Shown here piece by piece: positions 8,779-18,563 of a stretch of 64,000 nucleotides of DNA. Each line of letters begins with the position of its first letter. Within the stretch, counting starts at the first letter, position 1. The notes beneath the pieces are model-generated. The model was not told the origin of the DNA. It saw nothing but the letters and a program-made list of their open reading frames with translations, and ran no database searches. This DNA comes from Pseudarthrobacter psychrotolerans (lineage in GTDB: Bacteria; Actinomycetota; Actinomycetes; Actinomycetales; Micrococcaceae), in assembly GCF_009911795.1 (NCBI RefSeq), contig NZ_CP047898.1:434001-498000 (forward strand), written 5' to 3'. A program made the position numbers and the translations under genes.

Positions 8779-9281
8779 TGATCGAAGTGGAGATCGTCGG
8801 CGTTCGCATCGAACTGCCGTCCAACCAGCCGCTCGTCCTGCTGCGCGAGATCCACGGCGAACGCCACGTGCCCATCTGGATCGGGACGCCGGAGGCAAGT
8901 GCCATCGCCCTGGCCCAGCAAGGGGTAGTGCCTCCACGCCCGATGACGCACGACCTCCTGGTGGACGTGGTGGAATCCCTGGGCCACTCGGTTGTCAGCG
9001 TCAACATTGTGGCCGTTGAGGACAACATTTTTTATGGCCAGCTCCAGTTCGAGAACGGCACCACGGTCAGCTCACGTGCATCGGATGCCCTCGCGATCGC
9101 ACTGCGGGCCAAGTGCCGCATCTGGTGTGCCGACTCCGTGATGGATGAAGCCGGAGTCCGCATCACCGAGCATGACGAGGGCGAGGACACCGACCCCGGC
9201 CCCACCGTGGATGAGGAACGCGAACTGCGGCGGTTCCGTGAGTTCCTGGACGATGTCGAGCCGGAAGACTTCGACGGCTGA
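8778..9281 (+). CDS. bifunctional nuclease family protein (DUF151, Rv1829-like)
   Basis: The 167-residue protein begins MIEVEIVGVRIELPSNQPL and has the family segments VLLREIHGERHVPIWIG and ARASDALAIALR-like VSSRASDALAIALRAK. Its C-terminus is acidic. Plant members have been reported as nucleases, but the bacterial role is not established. The gene overlaps ftsR by 1 bp and holds the position of Rv1829 between the two MerR genes, so it is likely co-transcribed with ftsR. Confidence 0.85.
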   Translation: MIEVEIVGVRIELPSNQPLVLLREIHGERHVPIWIGTPEASAIALAQQGVVPPRPMTHDLLVDVVESLGHSVVSVNIVAVEDNIFYGQLQFENGTTVSSRASDALAIALRAKCRIWCADSVMDEAGVRITEHDEGEDTDPGPTVDEERELRRFREFLDDVEPEDFDG

Positions 9282-9290
9282 GGTCACGCT

Positions 9291-9315
9291 AAGGTTAAAG
9301 TTGAGCCTGAAAGTT
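9291..9315. promoter_or_regulatory. AAGGTTAA-containing repeat, candidate MerR (FtsR-type) site
   Basis: In the 239-bp spacer before the second MerR gene, AAGGTTAAAGTT (9291-9302) is followed by AAAGTT at 9310-9315. The core AAGGTTAA also occurs in the ftsZ promoter at 45810-45817, where it belongs to an inverted repeat. Binding by FtsR is inference from the shared core and the adjacent ftsR gene. The rest of the spacer has no gene. Confidence 0.35.
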
Positions 9316-9520
9316 CCGACACGCCTGCACCAAGGAGCCTAGATCTTTGACCTTGGGGCGCGGCGGGCCTAACGTCGAAGGTATCAAGCTCCCATTGCTT
9401 ACAGCAGCCGCGCAAGTCACACTGTAAAAGTACGACCCCCGCGAAATTACATGCATGGACTTCATGCGTGCACCGGCTGATGCAGTGGTCCCCCGGGAGC
9501 TTATAAGAAGGAGGATCCAG

Positions 9521-10117
9521 GTGAGTCCCAAAGGCGAAGCAGGCGGGCTGAAGCAGCCCACAACGGCTGGTGTGGCTGTGCCCGCGAGCGGTGCCCAGGG
9601 CCTCCTGTTTACCGAAGACCTTCCCGTCCTGGACGAGGATGCCGGATACCGCGGCCCCACGGCCTGCAAGGCCGCCGGCATCACGTACCGCCAACTGGAC
9701 TACTGGGCACGGACCGGGCTGGTTGAGCCCGCAGTCCGCGGCGCCGCAGGTTCCGGCTCGCAGCGGCTCTATGGCTTCCGTGACATTCTCGTCCTCAAGG
9801 TCGTCAAGCGGCTCCTGGACACCGGCGTTTCCCTTCAGCAGATCCGCACGGCGGTGGAACACCTGCGCGAACGCGGTGTGGAGGATCTGGCACAGATCAC
9901 GCTCATGAGCGACGGCGCGAGCGTCTACGAATGTACGTCCGCTGATGAGGTCATCGATCTTGTCCAAGGCGGCCAAGGCGTTTTCGGCATCGCGGTGGGC
10001 AGGGTCTGGCGCGAAGTCGAAGGCAGCCTGGCATCCCTGCCGAGCGAGCACGCCGCCGAACAGTCCTTTCCCGACGACGAGCTGAGCAAGCGGCGCGCTT
10101 CCCGCAAGATCGGCTGA
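9521..10117 (+). CDS. second MerR-family regulator (Rv1830-like)
   Basis: 198-residue MerR regulator. The HTH core is visible in ACKAAGITYRQLDYWARTGL and GSQRLYGFRDILVLKVVKRL, followed by LDTGVSLQQIRTAVEHLRERG. Its C-terminal part is unlike FtsR. I chose GTG 9521 because AAGGAGG at 9508-9514 precedes it by 6 bases; the frame could extend to 9455. Rv1830 in mycobacteria has the same neighbours. Its targets cannot be read from the sequence. A strong terminator follows. Confidence 0.85.
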   Translation: MSPKGEAGGLKQPTTAGVAVPASGAQGLLFTEDLPVLDEDAGYRGPTACKAAGITYRQLDYWARTGLVEPAVRGAAGSGSQRLYGFRDILVLKVVKRLLDTGVSLQQIRTAVEHLRERGVEDLAQITLMSDGASVYECTSADEVIDLVQGGQGVFGIAVGRVWREVEGSLASLPSEHAAEQSFPDDELSKRRASRKIG

Positions 10118-10141
10118 CACGCCAGGCTGACCAACGCTAAC

Positions 10142-10179
10142 AGAAGAGGCCACCTCCGGCAGCGGGGGTGGCCTCTTCT
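10142..10179 (+). terminator. terminator after the second MerR gene
   Basis: Arms AGAAGAGGCCACC (10142-10154) and GGTGGCCTCTTCT (10167-10179), 13 bp, with a 12-base loop and a short pyrimidine run after it. It closes the gcvH to MerR group and faces the convergent ParA gene. Confidence 0.8.
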
Positions 10180-10193
10180 TCTTGTCCGCGGAA

Positions 10194-10226
10194 CCCACGG
10201 CTGCAGCGGAGCGCTGCAGCCGTGGG
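10194..10226. terminator. 15-bp hairpin downstream of the ParA-like gene
   Basis: Perfect arms CCCACGGCTGCAGCG (10194-10208) and CGCTGCAGCCGTGGG (10212-10226) with a GAG loop, ending 2 bp from the ParA stop on the minus strand. There is no T tract. Together with the hairpin at 10142 it separates the convergent genes. Confidence 0.6.
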
Positions 10227-10227
10227 A

Positions 10228-11061
10228 TTACCGCTGGGTACGGTTTCGCAGGCCGCTTCCGGTCGCCAGGAGGTTGACCAGGAGGGCGTCGAACAACGCG
10301 GCGGATGACTTCGCGGATTCCCCAGGCCAGTGGTGCACCGGATGGGCCGCGCCCTGGATCTGCTGCCAGTTCGCCTGTTCAGGGATGCGCGGGCTCAATA
10401 GGAGGTCACCGAACATCGATTCCATTTCCGCGAGCCGGTACGTGTGTTCGGAGGAGCCCGTGCGCACGCGGTTGGCCACAATGCCTGCAGGGGATAGGTT
10501 GGGCGCGAATTCCTGCTTGAACAGCTGGATGGCGCGCATGGTCCGTTCCGTTCCCGCTACGGAGAAAAGTCCCGGCTCGGCCACGAGGGCCACCTTGTCA
10601 CTCGCGGACCAGGCCATCCGGGTCAGCCCGTTCAGCGACGGCGGGCAGTCAATGAGGACCAGCTCGTAGCGGTCGGCGCCGGCCAGGACTGCGGAAAGCC
10701 TGCGGAGATCCCGACGGCCAAGGTCGGGGCGGTCATAGATGCCGGTGTAGGCCGAACCCACCGCGACGTCCAGTACGGCCGGTCCGGATCCGTTTGTATG
10801 CGCCCGTGCCGTCCAGGAGCTGCCAGCGACATTGTCCGCCAGTTTGGCGCGGCGGGGGCTCTTGAGCATCCTGCCGATGTCCAGCTGGTCGCCGACCTGG
10901 ACCCCCAGTGCAGTGGTCGCATCCGCATGGGGATCGAGGTCCACCACCAGTGTGGGGATGCCCGCGGCAAGCGCCGCAGACGCCAATCCTGTGGTGACGG
11001 ACGTCTTGCCGACTCCGCCCTTGAGGCTGCTGATGCTGACTACTTGCACTTGTGAGACCAA
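10228..11061 (-). CDS. orphan ParA-like ATPase
   Basis: Deviant Walker A ATPase of the ParA/MinD/Soj superfamily. The motif KGGVGKTSVTTGLA is near residue 14, followed by LVVDLDPHADAT (Walker A' region) and VLIDCPPSL (Walker B). 277 residues. No parB or parS site is adjacent, so it is not the standard chromosomal parA of a parAB operon; it could position other cargo or act in division. The start is TTG 11061 or GTG 11049; neither has a strong ribosome-binding site. Confidence 0.8.
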   Translation of the reverse strand: MVSQVQVVSISSLKGGVGKTSVTTGLASAALAAGIPTLVVDLDPHADATTALGVQVGDQLDIGRMLKSPRRAKLADNVAGSSWTARAHTNGSGPAVLDVAVGSAYTGIYDRPDLGRRDLRRLSAVLAGADRYELVLIDCPPSLNGLTRMAWSASDKVALVAEPGLFSVAGTERTMRAIQLFKQEFAPNLSPAGIVANRVRTGSSEHTYRLAEMESMFGDLLLSPRIPEQANWQQIQGAAHPVHHWPGESAKSSAALFDALLVNLLATGSGLRNRTQR

Positions 11062-11350
11062 AACCTAACGCCGGCTGCCGTGTTGGGGGTAATGTTTGCT
11101 CCGGCACTGCCGAAGCCGGCGGCTCGAGCCGCCTCACTCATCATATGTGGCTGCGCCGGTGAATCCCGCCTAATGGGGACACGGCATGGCACGGCGATGG
11201 TATGGGTGGCCGGTTCTGCCAGCCTCCGTTGATGCACGCGGGACATGACGGAAGTTTCTGTGACCGTGGCCACAATGATTTGTATTTCTAAGCGCGGGTC
11301 TTAGACACTGTGACCACTTACCGATACACCCGCAATGATGCAGGAGAATT
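11062..11350. other. intergenic region between ParA-like gene and pyc
   Basis: 289 bp holding the divergent promoters of the ParA-like gene and pyc. AGGAGA at 11341-11346 is the pyc ribosome-binding site. I see no RNA gene, clear hairpin or confident promoter hexamers here. Confidence 0.5.
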
Positions 11351-14300
11351 ATGTTTTCCAAGATTCTGGTGGCCAACCGCGGCGAAATCGCGATCAGGGC
11401 CTTCCGTGCCAGCTATGAGCTGGGCGCCAAGACCGTTGCTGTCTTCCCCAATGAGGACCGAAATTCGATCCACCGCCAGAAAGCCGACGAGGCATATCTG
11501 ATCGGCGAAGTGGGGCATCCCGTCCGGGCCTACCTCGATGTTGCCGAAGTGGTCCGCGTCGCCAAGGAGTCCGGCGCCGACGCCATTTACCCCGGCTACG
11601 GCTTCCTGTCGGAAAACCCCGACCTGGCCCGCGCAGCAAAGGAAGCGGGTATCACCTTTGTTGGCCCGCCAGCTGAGGTGCTTGAGCTGGCCGGCAACAA
11701 GGTGGCAGCGCTGAAGGCTGCCCGCGCGGCCGGTGTTCCGGTCCTGAAATCGAGTGAACCCTCGAAGGACATGGATGAGCTGATCGCTGCAGCCGACGAG
11801 ATCGGTTTCCCCATCTTCGCCAAGGCCGTCGCCGGCGGCGGCGGCCGTGGCATGCGCCGCGTCGAGACGAGGGAAGCCCTTCCCGAGGCGCTGCTGGCCG
11901 CCATGCGCGAAGCCGATGCGGCATTCGGTGACCCCACGATGTTCCTGGAGCAGGCAGTGCTCCGCCCGCGCCACATCGAGGTGCAGATCCTCGCCGATGC
12001 CGAGGGCAATGTCATCCACCTCTTCGAACGTGACTGCTCCATCCAGCGCCGTCACCAGAAGGTCATCGAGATCGCTCCCGCACCCAACCTGGACGAAGGC
12101 ATCCGCCAGGCCCTCTACCGTGACGCGGTGAAGTTCGCCAAGGCCCTGAACTACGTCAACGCCGGAACCGTGGAGTTCCTGGTGGACACCGTCGGCGAAC
12201 GCGCCGGACAGCACGTTTTCATCGAAATGAACCCCCGCATCCAGGTCGAACACACCGTCACTGAGGAAGTGACTGATGTCGACCTGGTCCAGGCACAGCT
12301 TCGGATCGCTTCCGGCGAGACGCTCGCGGACCTCGGCCTCTCCCAGGAGACGGTCCAGCTAAAGGGCGCAGCCCTGCAGTGCCGCATCACCACCGAGGAC
12401 CCGGCCAACGGGTTCCGGCCCGACGTCGGGAAGATCACCGGCTACCGCTCCGCCGGCGGCGCCGGTGTAAGGCTCGACGGCGGCACTGTGTACTCGGGTG
12501 CCGAAATCAGCCCGCACTTCGACTCCATGCTCGTGAAGCTGAGCTGCCGCGGCCGCGACTACCCGGCCGCCGTGGCCCGCGCGCGCCGGGCACTCGCGGA
12601 GTTCCGCATCCGTGGTGTGTCCACCAACATTTCCTTCCTGCAGGCCGTACTCGACGACGCCGACTTCATTGCCGGCAACGTTGCCACGAACTTCATCGAC
12701 GAGCGTCCCCAGCTGCTGAAGGCCCGGGTCTCCGCCGACCGCGGCACCAAGCTCCTGACCTGGCTGGCCGAAGTCACGGTCAACAAGCCCAACGGCGAGC
12801 TGAAAGTGCACTCTGATCCGGCTGCCAAACTCCCCGCCGTGGGGGATCGGCAGGCGGCACCAGGATCGCGCCAGCGCCTCCTGGAGCTTGGCCCCGAAGG
12901 TTTCGCCAAGGCCCTGCGTGAGCAGACAGCCGTGGCCGTCACCGACACCACCTTCCGGGACGCCCACCAGTCCCTGCTGGCCACCCGCGTACGGACCCGC
13001 GATCTCGTGGCCGCCGGCCCCGCGGTCACCGCCCTCCTGCCGGAACTCCTGTCCGTTGAGGCCTGGGGCGGCGCAACCTACGATGTGGCGCTGCGCTTCC
13101 TTGGCGAGGACCCCTGGGACCGCCTCGCGGCCCTGCGGAAGGCGCTGCCAAACGTCTGCCTGCAGATGCTGCTGCGCGGCCGGAACACGGTGGGCTACAC
13201 GCCGTACCCGGAAGAGGTGACCGTGGCTTTCGTCAACGAGGCCGCCGCCACCGGGATCGACATTTTCCGCATCTTCGATGCCCTGAACGACGTGAACCAG
13301 ATGGCACCTGCCATCCGCGCAGTCCGGGCCACCGGCACAGCCATAGCCGAAGTGGCACTGTGCTACACCGGCGACATGCTCAACCCGGACGAGAAGCTGT
13401 ACACGCTGGACTACTACCTGGAGCTGGCGCAGCGGATTGTGGACTCCGGCGCCCACATCCTGGCCATCAAGGACATGGCCGGGCTGCTCCGCCCGGCAGC
13501 GGCCGCCAAGCTGGTGGCTGCACTGCGTGAACGCTTCGACCTCCCGGTCCACCTCCACACGCATGACACGGCAGGCGGCCAGCTGGCCACCCTGATGGCG
13601 GCAGTTGACGCCGGCGTGGACGCTGTTGACGTTGCCTCCGCCTCGCTGGCCGGGACCACCAGCCAGCCGTCAGCCTCCGCCCTTGTGGCGGCGCTGGCGC
13701 ACACCCGCGGGACACCGGCTTGAGCCTTGACGCCGTCAGCTCCCTTGAGCCGTACTGGGAAGCTGTGCGCCGCGTATACGCGCCGTTCGAATCAGGTCTT
13801 CCGGGCCCTACCGGCCGTGTCTACCAGCACGAAATCCCGGGCGGCCAGCTGTCCAACCTGCGTCAGCAGGCCATGGCGCTGGGCCTGGGGGAGCGCTTCG
13901 AGGCGATCGAGGACATGTACACCGCGGCGGACCGGATCCTGGGCCGCCTGGTGAAGGTCACGCCGTCGTCCAAGGTGGTGGGCGACCTCGCCCTGCACCT
14001 CGTGGGCCTCAACGCAGATCCCGCGGACTTCAACGAAAACCCGCAGAACTACGACATCCCCGACTCCGTGATCGGCTTCCTGTCCGGCGAACTTGGCGAC
14101 CCGCCCGGAGGATGGCCGGAGCCTTTCCGCACCAAGGCGCTTCAGGGCCGCAGCATCAAGGTCCGTGACGTTGACCTCAGCCCCGAGGACAGCGCCGCGC
14201 TCAAGGGTGATTCCAAAACCCGACAGAGCACGCTGAACCGCCTGCTGTTCGAGGGTCCCACCAAGGACTACCTCAAGAGCGTGGAGACGTACGGCAACAT

Positions 14301-14751
14301 TTCCGTGCTCGACACCCGCGACTACCTCTACGGCCTTCAGCGCGGGGCCGAGCACGAGATCCAGTTGGAGAAGGGTGTCCGGCTGATCGCCTCGCTGGAA
14401 GCCGTTTCCGAGCCCGACGAGAAGGGCATGCGCACGGTGATGTGCACCCTGAACGGCCAGTCCCGCCCCGTTGTGGTCCGTGACCGCTCCGTGGTGAGCA
14501 ACGTCAAGGCCGCCGAGAAGGCAGACCCGGCCCAGCCCGGCCACGTTGCCGCGCCGTTCGCCGGCGCCGTCACCGTGACCGTCAAGGCCGGCGACACCGT
14601 CAACGCCGGTGACACGGTGGCCACCATCGAGGCGATGAAGATGGAAGCGTCCATTACGACGCCGGTGGCAGGCAAGGTCTCGCGGCTCGCCATCTCAGCG
14701 GTGGAGCAGGTCCAGGGCGGGGACCTCCTCCTGGTCGTAGAGCAGGGCTAG
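11351..14751 (+). CDS. pyc: pyruvate carboxylase (interrupted by an apparent 1-base deletion near 13704-13711)
   Basis: Biotin-dependent anaplerotic enzyme making oxaloacetate from pyruvate. The frame from ATG 11351 gives 790 residues: biotin carboxylase domain (KILVANRGEIAIRAFRA, GGGGRGMR, EMNPRIQVEHTVTE) and most of the carboxyltransferase domain (TDTTFRDAHQSLLATRVR). It stops at TGA 13721-13723. Another frame continues at once with LSLDAVSSLEPYWEAVRRVY through the conserved C-terminal region and the biotinyl domain IEAMKMEA (biotin Lys codon 14638-14640). Together about 1,134 residues, the normal length. One added C in the CCC at 13704-13706 restores AHTPRDTGLSLDAV. Almost certainly one gene. 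Confidence 0.92.
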
Positions 14752-14769
14752 GCAGTCCAGGCATAAAAT

Positions 14770-14817
14770 GAAGGGCCCTCCCGGCCTGGAAGATTACTTC
14801 CGCCGGGAGGGCCCTTC
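14770..14817. terminator. bidirectional terminator between pyc and acyl-CoA synthetase
   Basis: Arms GAAGGGCCCTCCCGGC (14770-14785) and GCCGGGAGGGCCCTTC (14802-14817), with an inner GGAAG/CTTCC stem around an ATTA loop. AAAA precedes and GTTTT follows, so it can stop transcription from both convergent genes. Confidence 0.92.
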
Positions 14818-14833
14818 GTTTTGCGTAGCCGCT

Positions 14834-16642
14834 TTAGCCGCGCGGTGCGCCGTACATTTCCTCGATGACTGTTTCGAAGTCCTTCATCACCTGGGCCCGC
14901 TTAACCTTCATGGATGGCGTCAGGTGGCCGGACGCCTCCGTGAAGTCGGAAGCGACGATCCGGAATGACTTGATGGCCTCAGCCTGCGACACCGAGGCGT
15001 TGGCCTGCGTGATGAGATCCTGCACGGCGGCCTTGACCACCGGGTTCTCGACCGCCTCGTCGAGCGTGGTGGCGGCTGGCAGCCCGTGCCGCTGGAGCCA
15101 GCCCGGAAGGGCCTCCTGGTCCAGGGTCACCAGTGCGCCGATGAACGGCCGGTTGTCGCCCACCACCAGGACCTGGGAAACCAGTGCATCTGCCCGGATC
15201 TGGTCCTCCAGCAGGGCCGGGACCACGTTCTTGCCGCCGGCCGTGACAATAATTTCCTTCTTGCGGCCGGTGATCCACAGGAAGCCGTTGTCGTCGAGCC
15301 GTCCGATGTCGCCGGTGCGGAACCAGCCGTCGGCAAACGTATCCGCCATCAGGTCATCGCGCTGGTAGTAGCCGCGCATCACACAAACACCCTTGGCAAG
15401 GATCTCGCCGTCTTCGGCGATCTTGACAGAGTTGCCCGGCAGGGGCTTCCCTACGGAACCGATCTTGATCAGGGCAGGCGTGTTCACGGAAATCGGGGCG
15501 GTGGTCTCAGTGAGGCCATACCCTTCAAGGATCTGCAGGCCGATGCCCTGGAAGAAGTGGCCCAGCCGTTCGCCGAGCGGGCCGCCGCCGGACACGGCAT
15601 GGGCCACGTTGCCGCCCATGGCAGCGCGCAGCTTTCCGTAGACGAGTTTGTCGAATACCGTGTGCTTGAGTTTCAGCCCCAGGCCAACGTGCCCGGTCTC
15701 CCGGGCCTTGGAGTACGCGATGGCGGTCTCTGCGGCCCTGTGGAAAATGGCACCCTTGCCGCCGTCTTCGGCCTTTGTCAGGGCCGAGTTGTACACCTTT
15801 TCAAAGACTCGCGGGACGGCCAGGATGAACGTGGGCTGATAGCTCTGCAGGTCCGCCAGCAGGTTTTTGATGTCGGGCGTGTGCGCCACGGTGGCCCCGG
15901 CGGCCACGGCCAGCACCGAAATGAACCGGGCAAATACGTGGGCCAAAGGCAGGAACATGATGGTCTTGGCCTGCTCGTTGACGACGTCGCCGAGCAGTGC
16001 AAGTGCGTTGTCGGACAGCTCAACGAAGTTGCCGTGGGTCAGTTCGCAGCCCTTGGGCCGGCCGGTGGTGCCGGAGGTGTAGATGAGGGTGGCAACGTCG
16101 CTGAGCCCCGCCGATGAGCGGCGGGCCTCAAGGTCGGCGTCGCTGACGTCCCGTCCGGCCTCACGGACGGCGTCCAGTCCGCCGCCTTCGAGCTGCCAGA
16201 CGTGCTTGAGGGCGGTGAGGCCTTCGGAGGTGGCGGCCTGCCGGATGATGTCCTCATGGTGGGCGGCCTCGCCGAACGCGGCCACTGCCCCGGAATCGCC
16301 GAGGTTCCAGGCAACCTGCGATGGAGATGAGGTCTCGTAGATGGGCACTGAGACGGCGCCGGCGAACCAGATGGCGAAGTCGATGAGCGCCCACTCGTAG
16401 CGTGTGCGGGACATGATGCCCACCCGGTCGCCGGCTCCCACGCCGCTGGCCATCAGGCCCTTCGCAAGGGCTGAGACATCCGCCAGGAACTCTGTGGCGG
16501 AGACGTCCCGCCAGGAGCCTGCGGAGTCCAGCCGCGAGAAGAGCGCCGGGTTGCTGCGCTTGGCTGCCTGCCGAAGCACCAGATCGGTGATGTTGGTTTC
16601 CGGTGGGACAACAACCAGGGGCGGAACACTGAATTCGCGCAC
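14834..16642 (-). CDS. long-chain acyl-CoA synthetase (AMP-forming)
   Basis: Activates fatty acids to acyl-CoA through an acyl-adenylate. The AMP-binding P-loop is LIYTSGTTGRPKGCELTHGN; later motifs are EGYGLTETTAPIS and WFRTGDIGRLDDNGFLWITGRKKEI, all typical of FadD15-like ligases. About 602 residues from GTG 16642, which I prefer to ATG 16663 because AAAGGAG lies just before it. It converges on pyc and diverges from the ROK glucokinase. Substrate chain length is not visible. Confidence 0.9.
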   Translation of the reverse strand: MREFSVPPLVVVPPETNITDLVLRQAAKRSNPALFSRLDSAGSWRDVSATEFLADVSALAKGLMASGVGAGDRVGIMSRTRYEWALIDFAIWFAGAVSVPIYETSSPSQVAWNLGDSGAVAAFGEAAHHEDIIRQAATSEGLTALKHVWQLEGGGLDAVREAGRDVSDADLEARRSSAGLSDVATLIYTSGTTGRPKGCELTHGNFVELSDNALALLGDVVNEQAKTIMFLPLAHVFARFISVLAVAAGATVAHTPDIKNLLADLQSYQPTFILAVPRVFEKVYNSALTKAEDGGKGAIFHRAAETAIAYSKARETGHVGLGLKLKHTVFDKLVYGKLRAAMGGNVAHAVSGGGPLGERLGHFFQGIGLQILEGYGLTETTAPISVNTPALIKIGSVGKPLPGNSVKIAEDGEILAKGVCVMRGYYQRDDLMADTFADGWFRTGDIGRLDDNGFLWITGRKKEIIVTAGGKNVVPALLEDQIRADALVSQVLVVGDNRPFIGALVTLDQEALPGWLQRHGLPAATTLDEAVENPVVKAAVQDLITQANASVSQAEAIKSFRIVASDFTEASGHLTPSMKVKRAQVMKDFETVIEEMYGAPRG

Positions 16643-16808
16643 TATAGCTCCTTTGATATCCATAGACCCGCACAGGGGTATGCCTAAAGACTAATACGCC
16701 TGTAACTTTGGCCGTGCAGAAACAAACCTACTGGCCAGTAACATGTGAGTCAAAGGGGAGTGGGGTGGCCGTAGGCCCGGCCTCCGGCGCTCCCCGCCCG
16801 CCGCGCCC

Positions 16809-16814
16809 TAGAAT
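16809..16814 (+). promoter_or_regulatory. -10 hexamer TAGAAT for a leaderless glk transcript
   Basis: TAGAAT ends 8 nt before ATG 16823, so a transcript starting at the usual distance would begin at or next to the start codon. No ribosome-binding site is visible. The 180-bp divergent spacer (16643-16822) holds nothing else I can support. Confidence 0.5.
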
Positions 16815-16822
16815 GAAGCACT

Positions 16823-17911
16823 ATGTACGTAACGCCCCCCGGCGAGCCAGCCGCTCCGCTTCGACGTCCAGCCCCCTGGCGGCGGCGGCCGCTGGCGCTG
16901 AAGGCCCGGCCCAGGCAGGCGGATACATTCCGCGAGCACCTGCGGCTCGGGCGCAAGGGGCTGGCAATCGGCATTGATATCGGCGGCACCAAGGTCGCCG
17001 CGGGCGTAGTGGATGCCGACGGAAGGATCCTGAGCGAGGCCCGGCGGTCCACCCCCGGCAGCGACCCGCGAGCGGTGGAGCAGGTCATCGTAGAGCTCGT
17101 GGACGAACTCGGGGCCGGCCACAGGGTTTGGTCAGTAGGCATCGGTGCGGCCGGGTGGATGGATCTGGACGGCGGAACGGTGCTTTTCAGTCCGCACCTC
17201 GCCTGGCGCAACGAGCCGTTGCGGGAAAACCTGCAGCGCCTGCTGCGCCGGCCTGTCCTGCTGACGAACGACGCCGACGCCGCAGCCTGGGCGGAATGGC
17301 GCTTTGGCGCGGGGCAGGGCGAGGACAGGCTGGTGTGCATCACCCTCGGTACCGGGATCGGCGGTGCCATGGTGATGGACGGGCGGGTGGAGCGCGGCCG
17401 GTTTGGTGTAGCCGGCGAATTCGGCCACCAGATCATCATGCCCGGCGGGCAGCGTTGCGAGTGCGGCAACCGGGGCTGCTGGGAGCAGTACGCCTCCGGC
17501 AACGCCCTGGGCCGGGAAGCGAGGATTTTGGCGCGCGCCAATTCGCCCGTTGCCCAGGAACTGCTGGCCACCGTCGGCGGTGACGCGGAGCAGATCACCG
17601 GGGCGATTGTTACTGATCTGGCACTCGCCGGTGACGCGGCCTGCCGCGAACTCCTGGATGAAGTGGGCGAATGGCTGGGCCTGGGATTGGCAAACCTTGC
17701 GGCAGCTTTGGATCCGGGGCTGTTTGTGATCGGCGGGGGACTATGTTCGGCAGGGGACCTGCTGGTAGAGCCCGCGCGCAAGGCGTTCGGCCGGAACCTT
17801 ACGGGCCGTGGCTTCCGTCCGGCGGCCGGCATCGAGCTGGCAGCGCTCGGACCAAACGCGGGACTCATCGGTGCGGCCGATCTGTCCCGCGTCAGCAGCC
17901 GCATGCGGTGA
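16823..17911 (+). CDS. glk: ROK-family glucokinase with basic N-terminal extension
   Basis: ATP-dependent glucokinase-type ROK kinase. The phosphate-1 motif [13 protein letters not shown] starts near residue 49; the sugar/catalytic region has LTNDADAAAWAEW and LGTGIGGAMV. The ROK zinc motif is CECGNRGCWEQYASG. The first 46 or so residues form an unusual Arg/Pro-rich extension, and no internal start codon lies between it and the domain. A second glucose kinase of polyphosphate type is at 58966. Glucose as substrate is inferred from family resemblance. Confidence 0.85.
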   Translation: MYVTPPGEPAAPLRRPAPWRRRPLALKARPRQADTFREHLRLGRKGLAIGIDIGGTKVAAGVVDADGRILSEARRSTPGSDPRAVEQVIVELVDELGAGHRVWSVGIGAAGWMDLDGGTVLFSPHLAWRNEPLRENLQRLLRRPVLLTNDADAAAWAEWRFGAGQGEDRLVCITLGTGIGGAMVMDGRVERGRFGVAGEFGHQIIMPGGQRCECGNRGCWEQYASGNALGREARILARANSPVAQELLATVGGDAEQITGAIVTDLALAGDAACRELLDEVGEWLGLGLANLAAALDPGLFVIGGGLCSAGDLLVEPARKAFGRNLTGRGFRPAAGIELAALGPNAGLIGAADLSRVSSRMR

Positions 17912-17921
17912 CGGACGCACC

Positions 17922-18563
17922 TTAGACGCGGGCGCCGTCGTCGTTCTCGTCTTTTTCCTGGGGCAGTTTCATGATCAGGTAAACCACGGCAAGGATGAAC
18001 GCTGCCACCATGCCCACTATCGCCAGCAGCGGCGCTGACCGCCAGAACATCACGGTCAGGAGCAAGGCGAGAGGCGCGCCAATTGCGCCGAGCCACGCAA
18101 GCATGGTCAGGGGATCCGTCCCGGCAAGGCTTGGCGGTTCTTCGGGAACGAAGTCCCCGGCGTCGTCCTCCACGGCATAGTCACGCGGGCCCAATTCAGC
18201 AGCGCCGCCCTGGCCGCCGTCGCCCGCGCCGGTCATCGCGGCCTGCCGTTCGGCTGCGGACAGTTCGGTGGGGGCTGTTCCGGCCAGTCCCAGCGGATCA
18301 AAGTCGCGGAACGTCGCGGACCTTCCGGACCTGGCCACGGCGTCCGGGCCCGCTGGATCGGTAGTCTTGGCGCCAGGACCTTTAAGGTTACTGCCCGTGG
18401 CATCGTGGCCAGTGGCGTCCGGACCGGCGGAGCTGGCACTGCCCGGGTCCGCTGTGCCGGTATCGTCTCCAGGCTTTTCTTCGAGCCGGGCCACCAGGTC
18501 CAGCCACACAGCATCGTCCTGGTTTGCGCTCTGGTCCGGTGAGCCGGAGTCGGGCCTATTCAT
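17922..18563 (-). CDS. membrane protein with long polar N-terminus, unknown function
   Basis: No family recognised. From ATG 18563 the 213-residue protein has a Gly/Asp/Ser/Pro-rich soluble half, then two hydrophobic segments near the C-terminus (LTMLAWLGAIGAPLALLLTV and LLAIVGMVAAFILAVVYLIM) and an acidic tail. The frame extends to 18662, but ATG 18563 overlaps the stop of the hydrolase at 18556 by 8 bp, as expected for a coupled operon gene. Confidence 0.7.
   Translation of the reverse strand: MNRPDSGSPDQSANQDDAVWLDLVARLEEKPGDDTGTADPGSASSAGPDATGHDATGSNLKGPGAKTTDPAGPDAVARSGRSATFRDFDPLGLAGTAPTELSAAERQAAMTGAGDGGQGGAAELGPRDYAVEDDAGDFVPEEPPSLAGTDPLTMLAWLGAIGAPLALLLTVMFWRSAPLLAIVGMVAAFILAVVYLIMKLPQEKDENDDGARV

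Noticed and set aside
12359..13564. 401-codon minus-strand frame inside pyc
   Set aside because: Antisense shadow of the pyc coding frame.
13720..14751. Separate biotin-carrier gene starting at TTG 13720
   Set aside because: It starts in the middle of a conserved carboxylase region and has no ribosome-binding site; it is the end of pyc after a frame loss.
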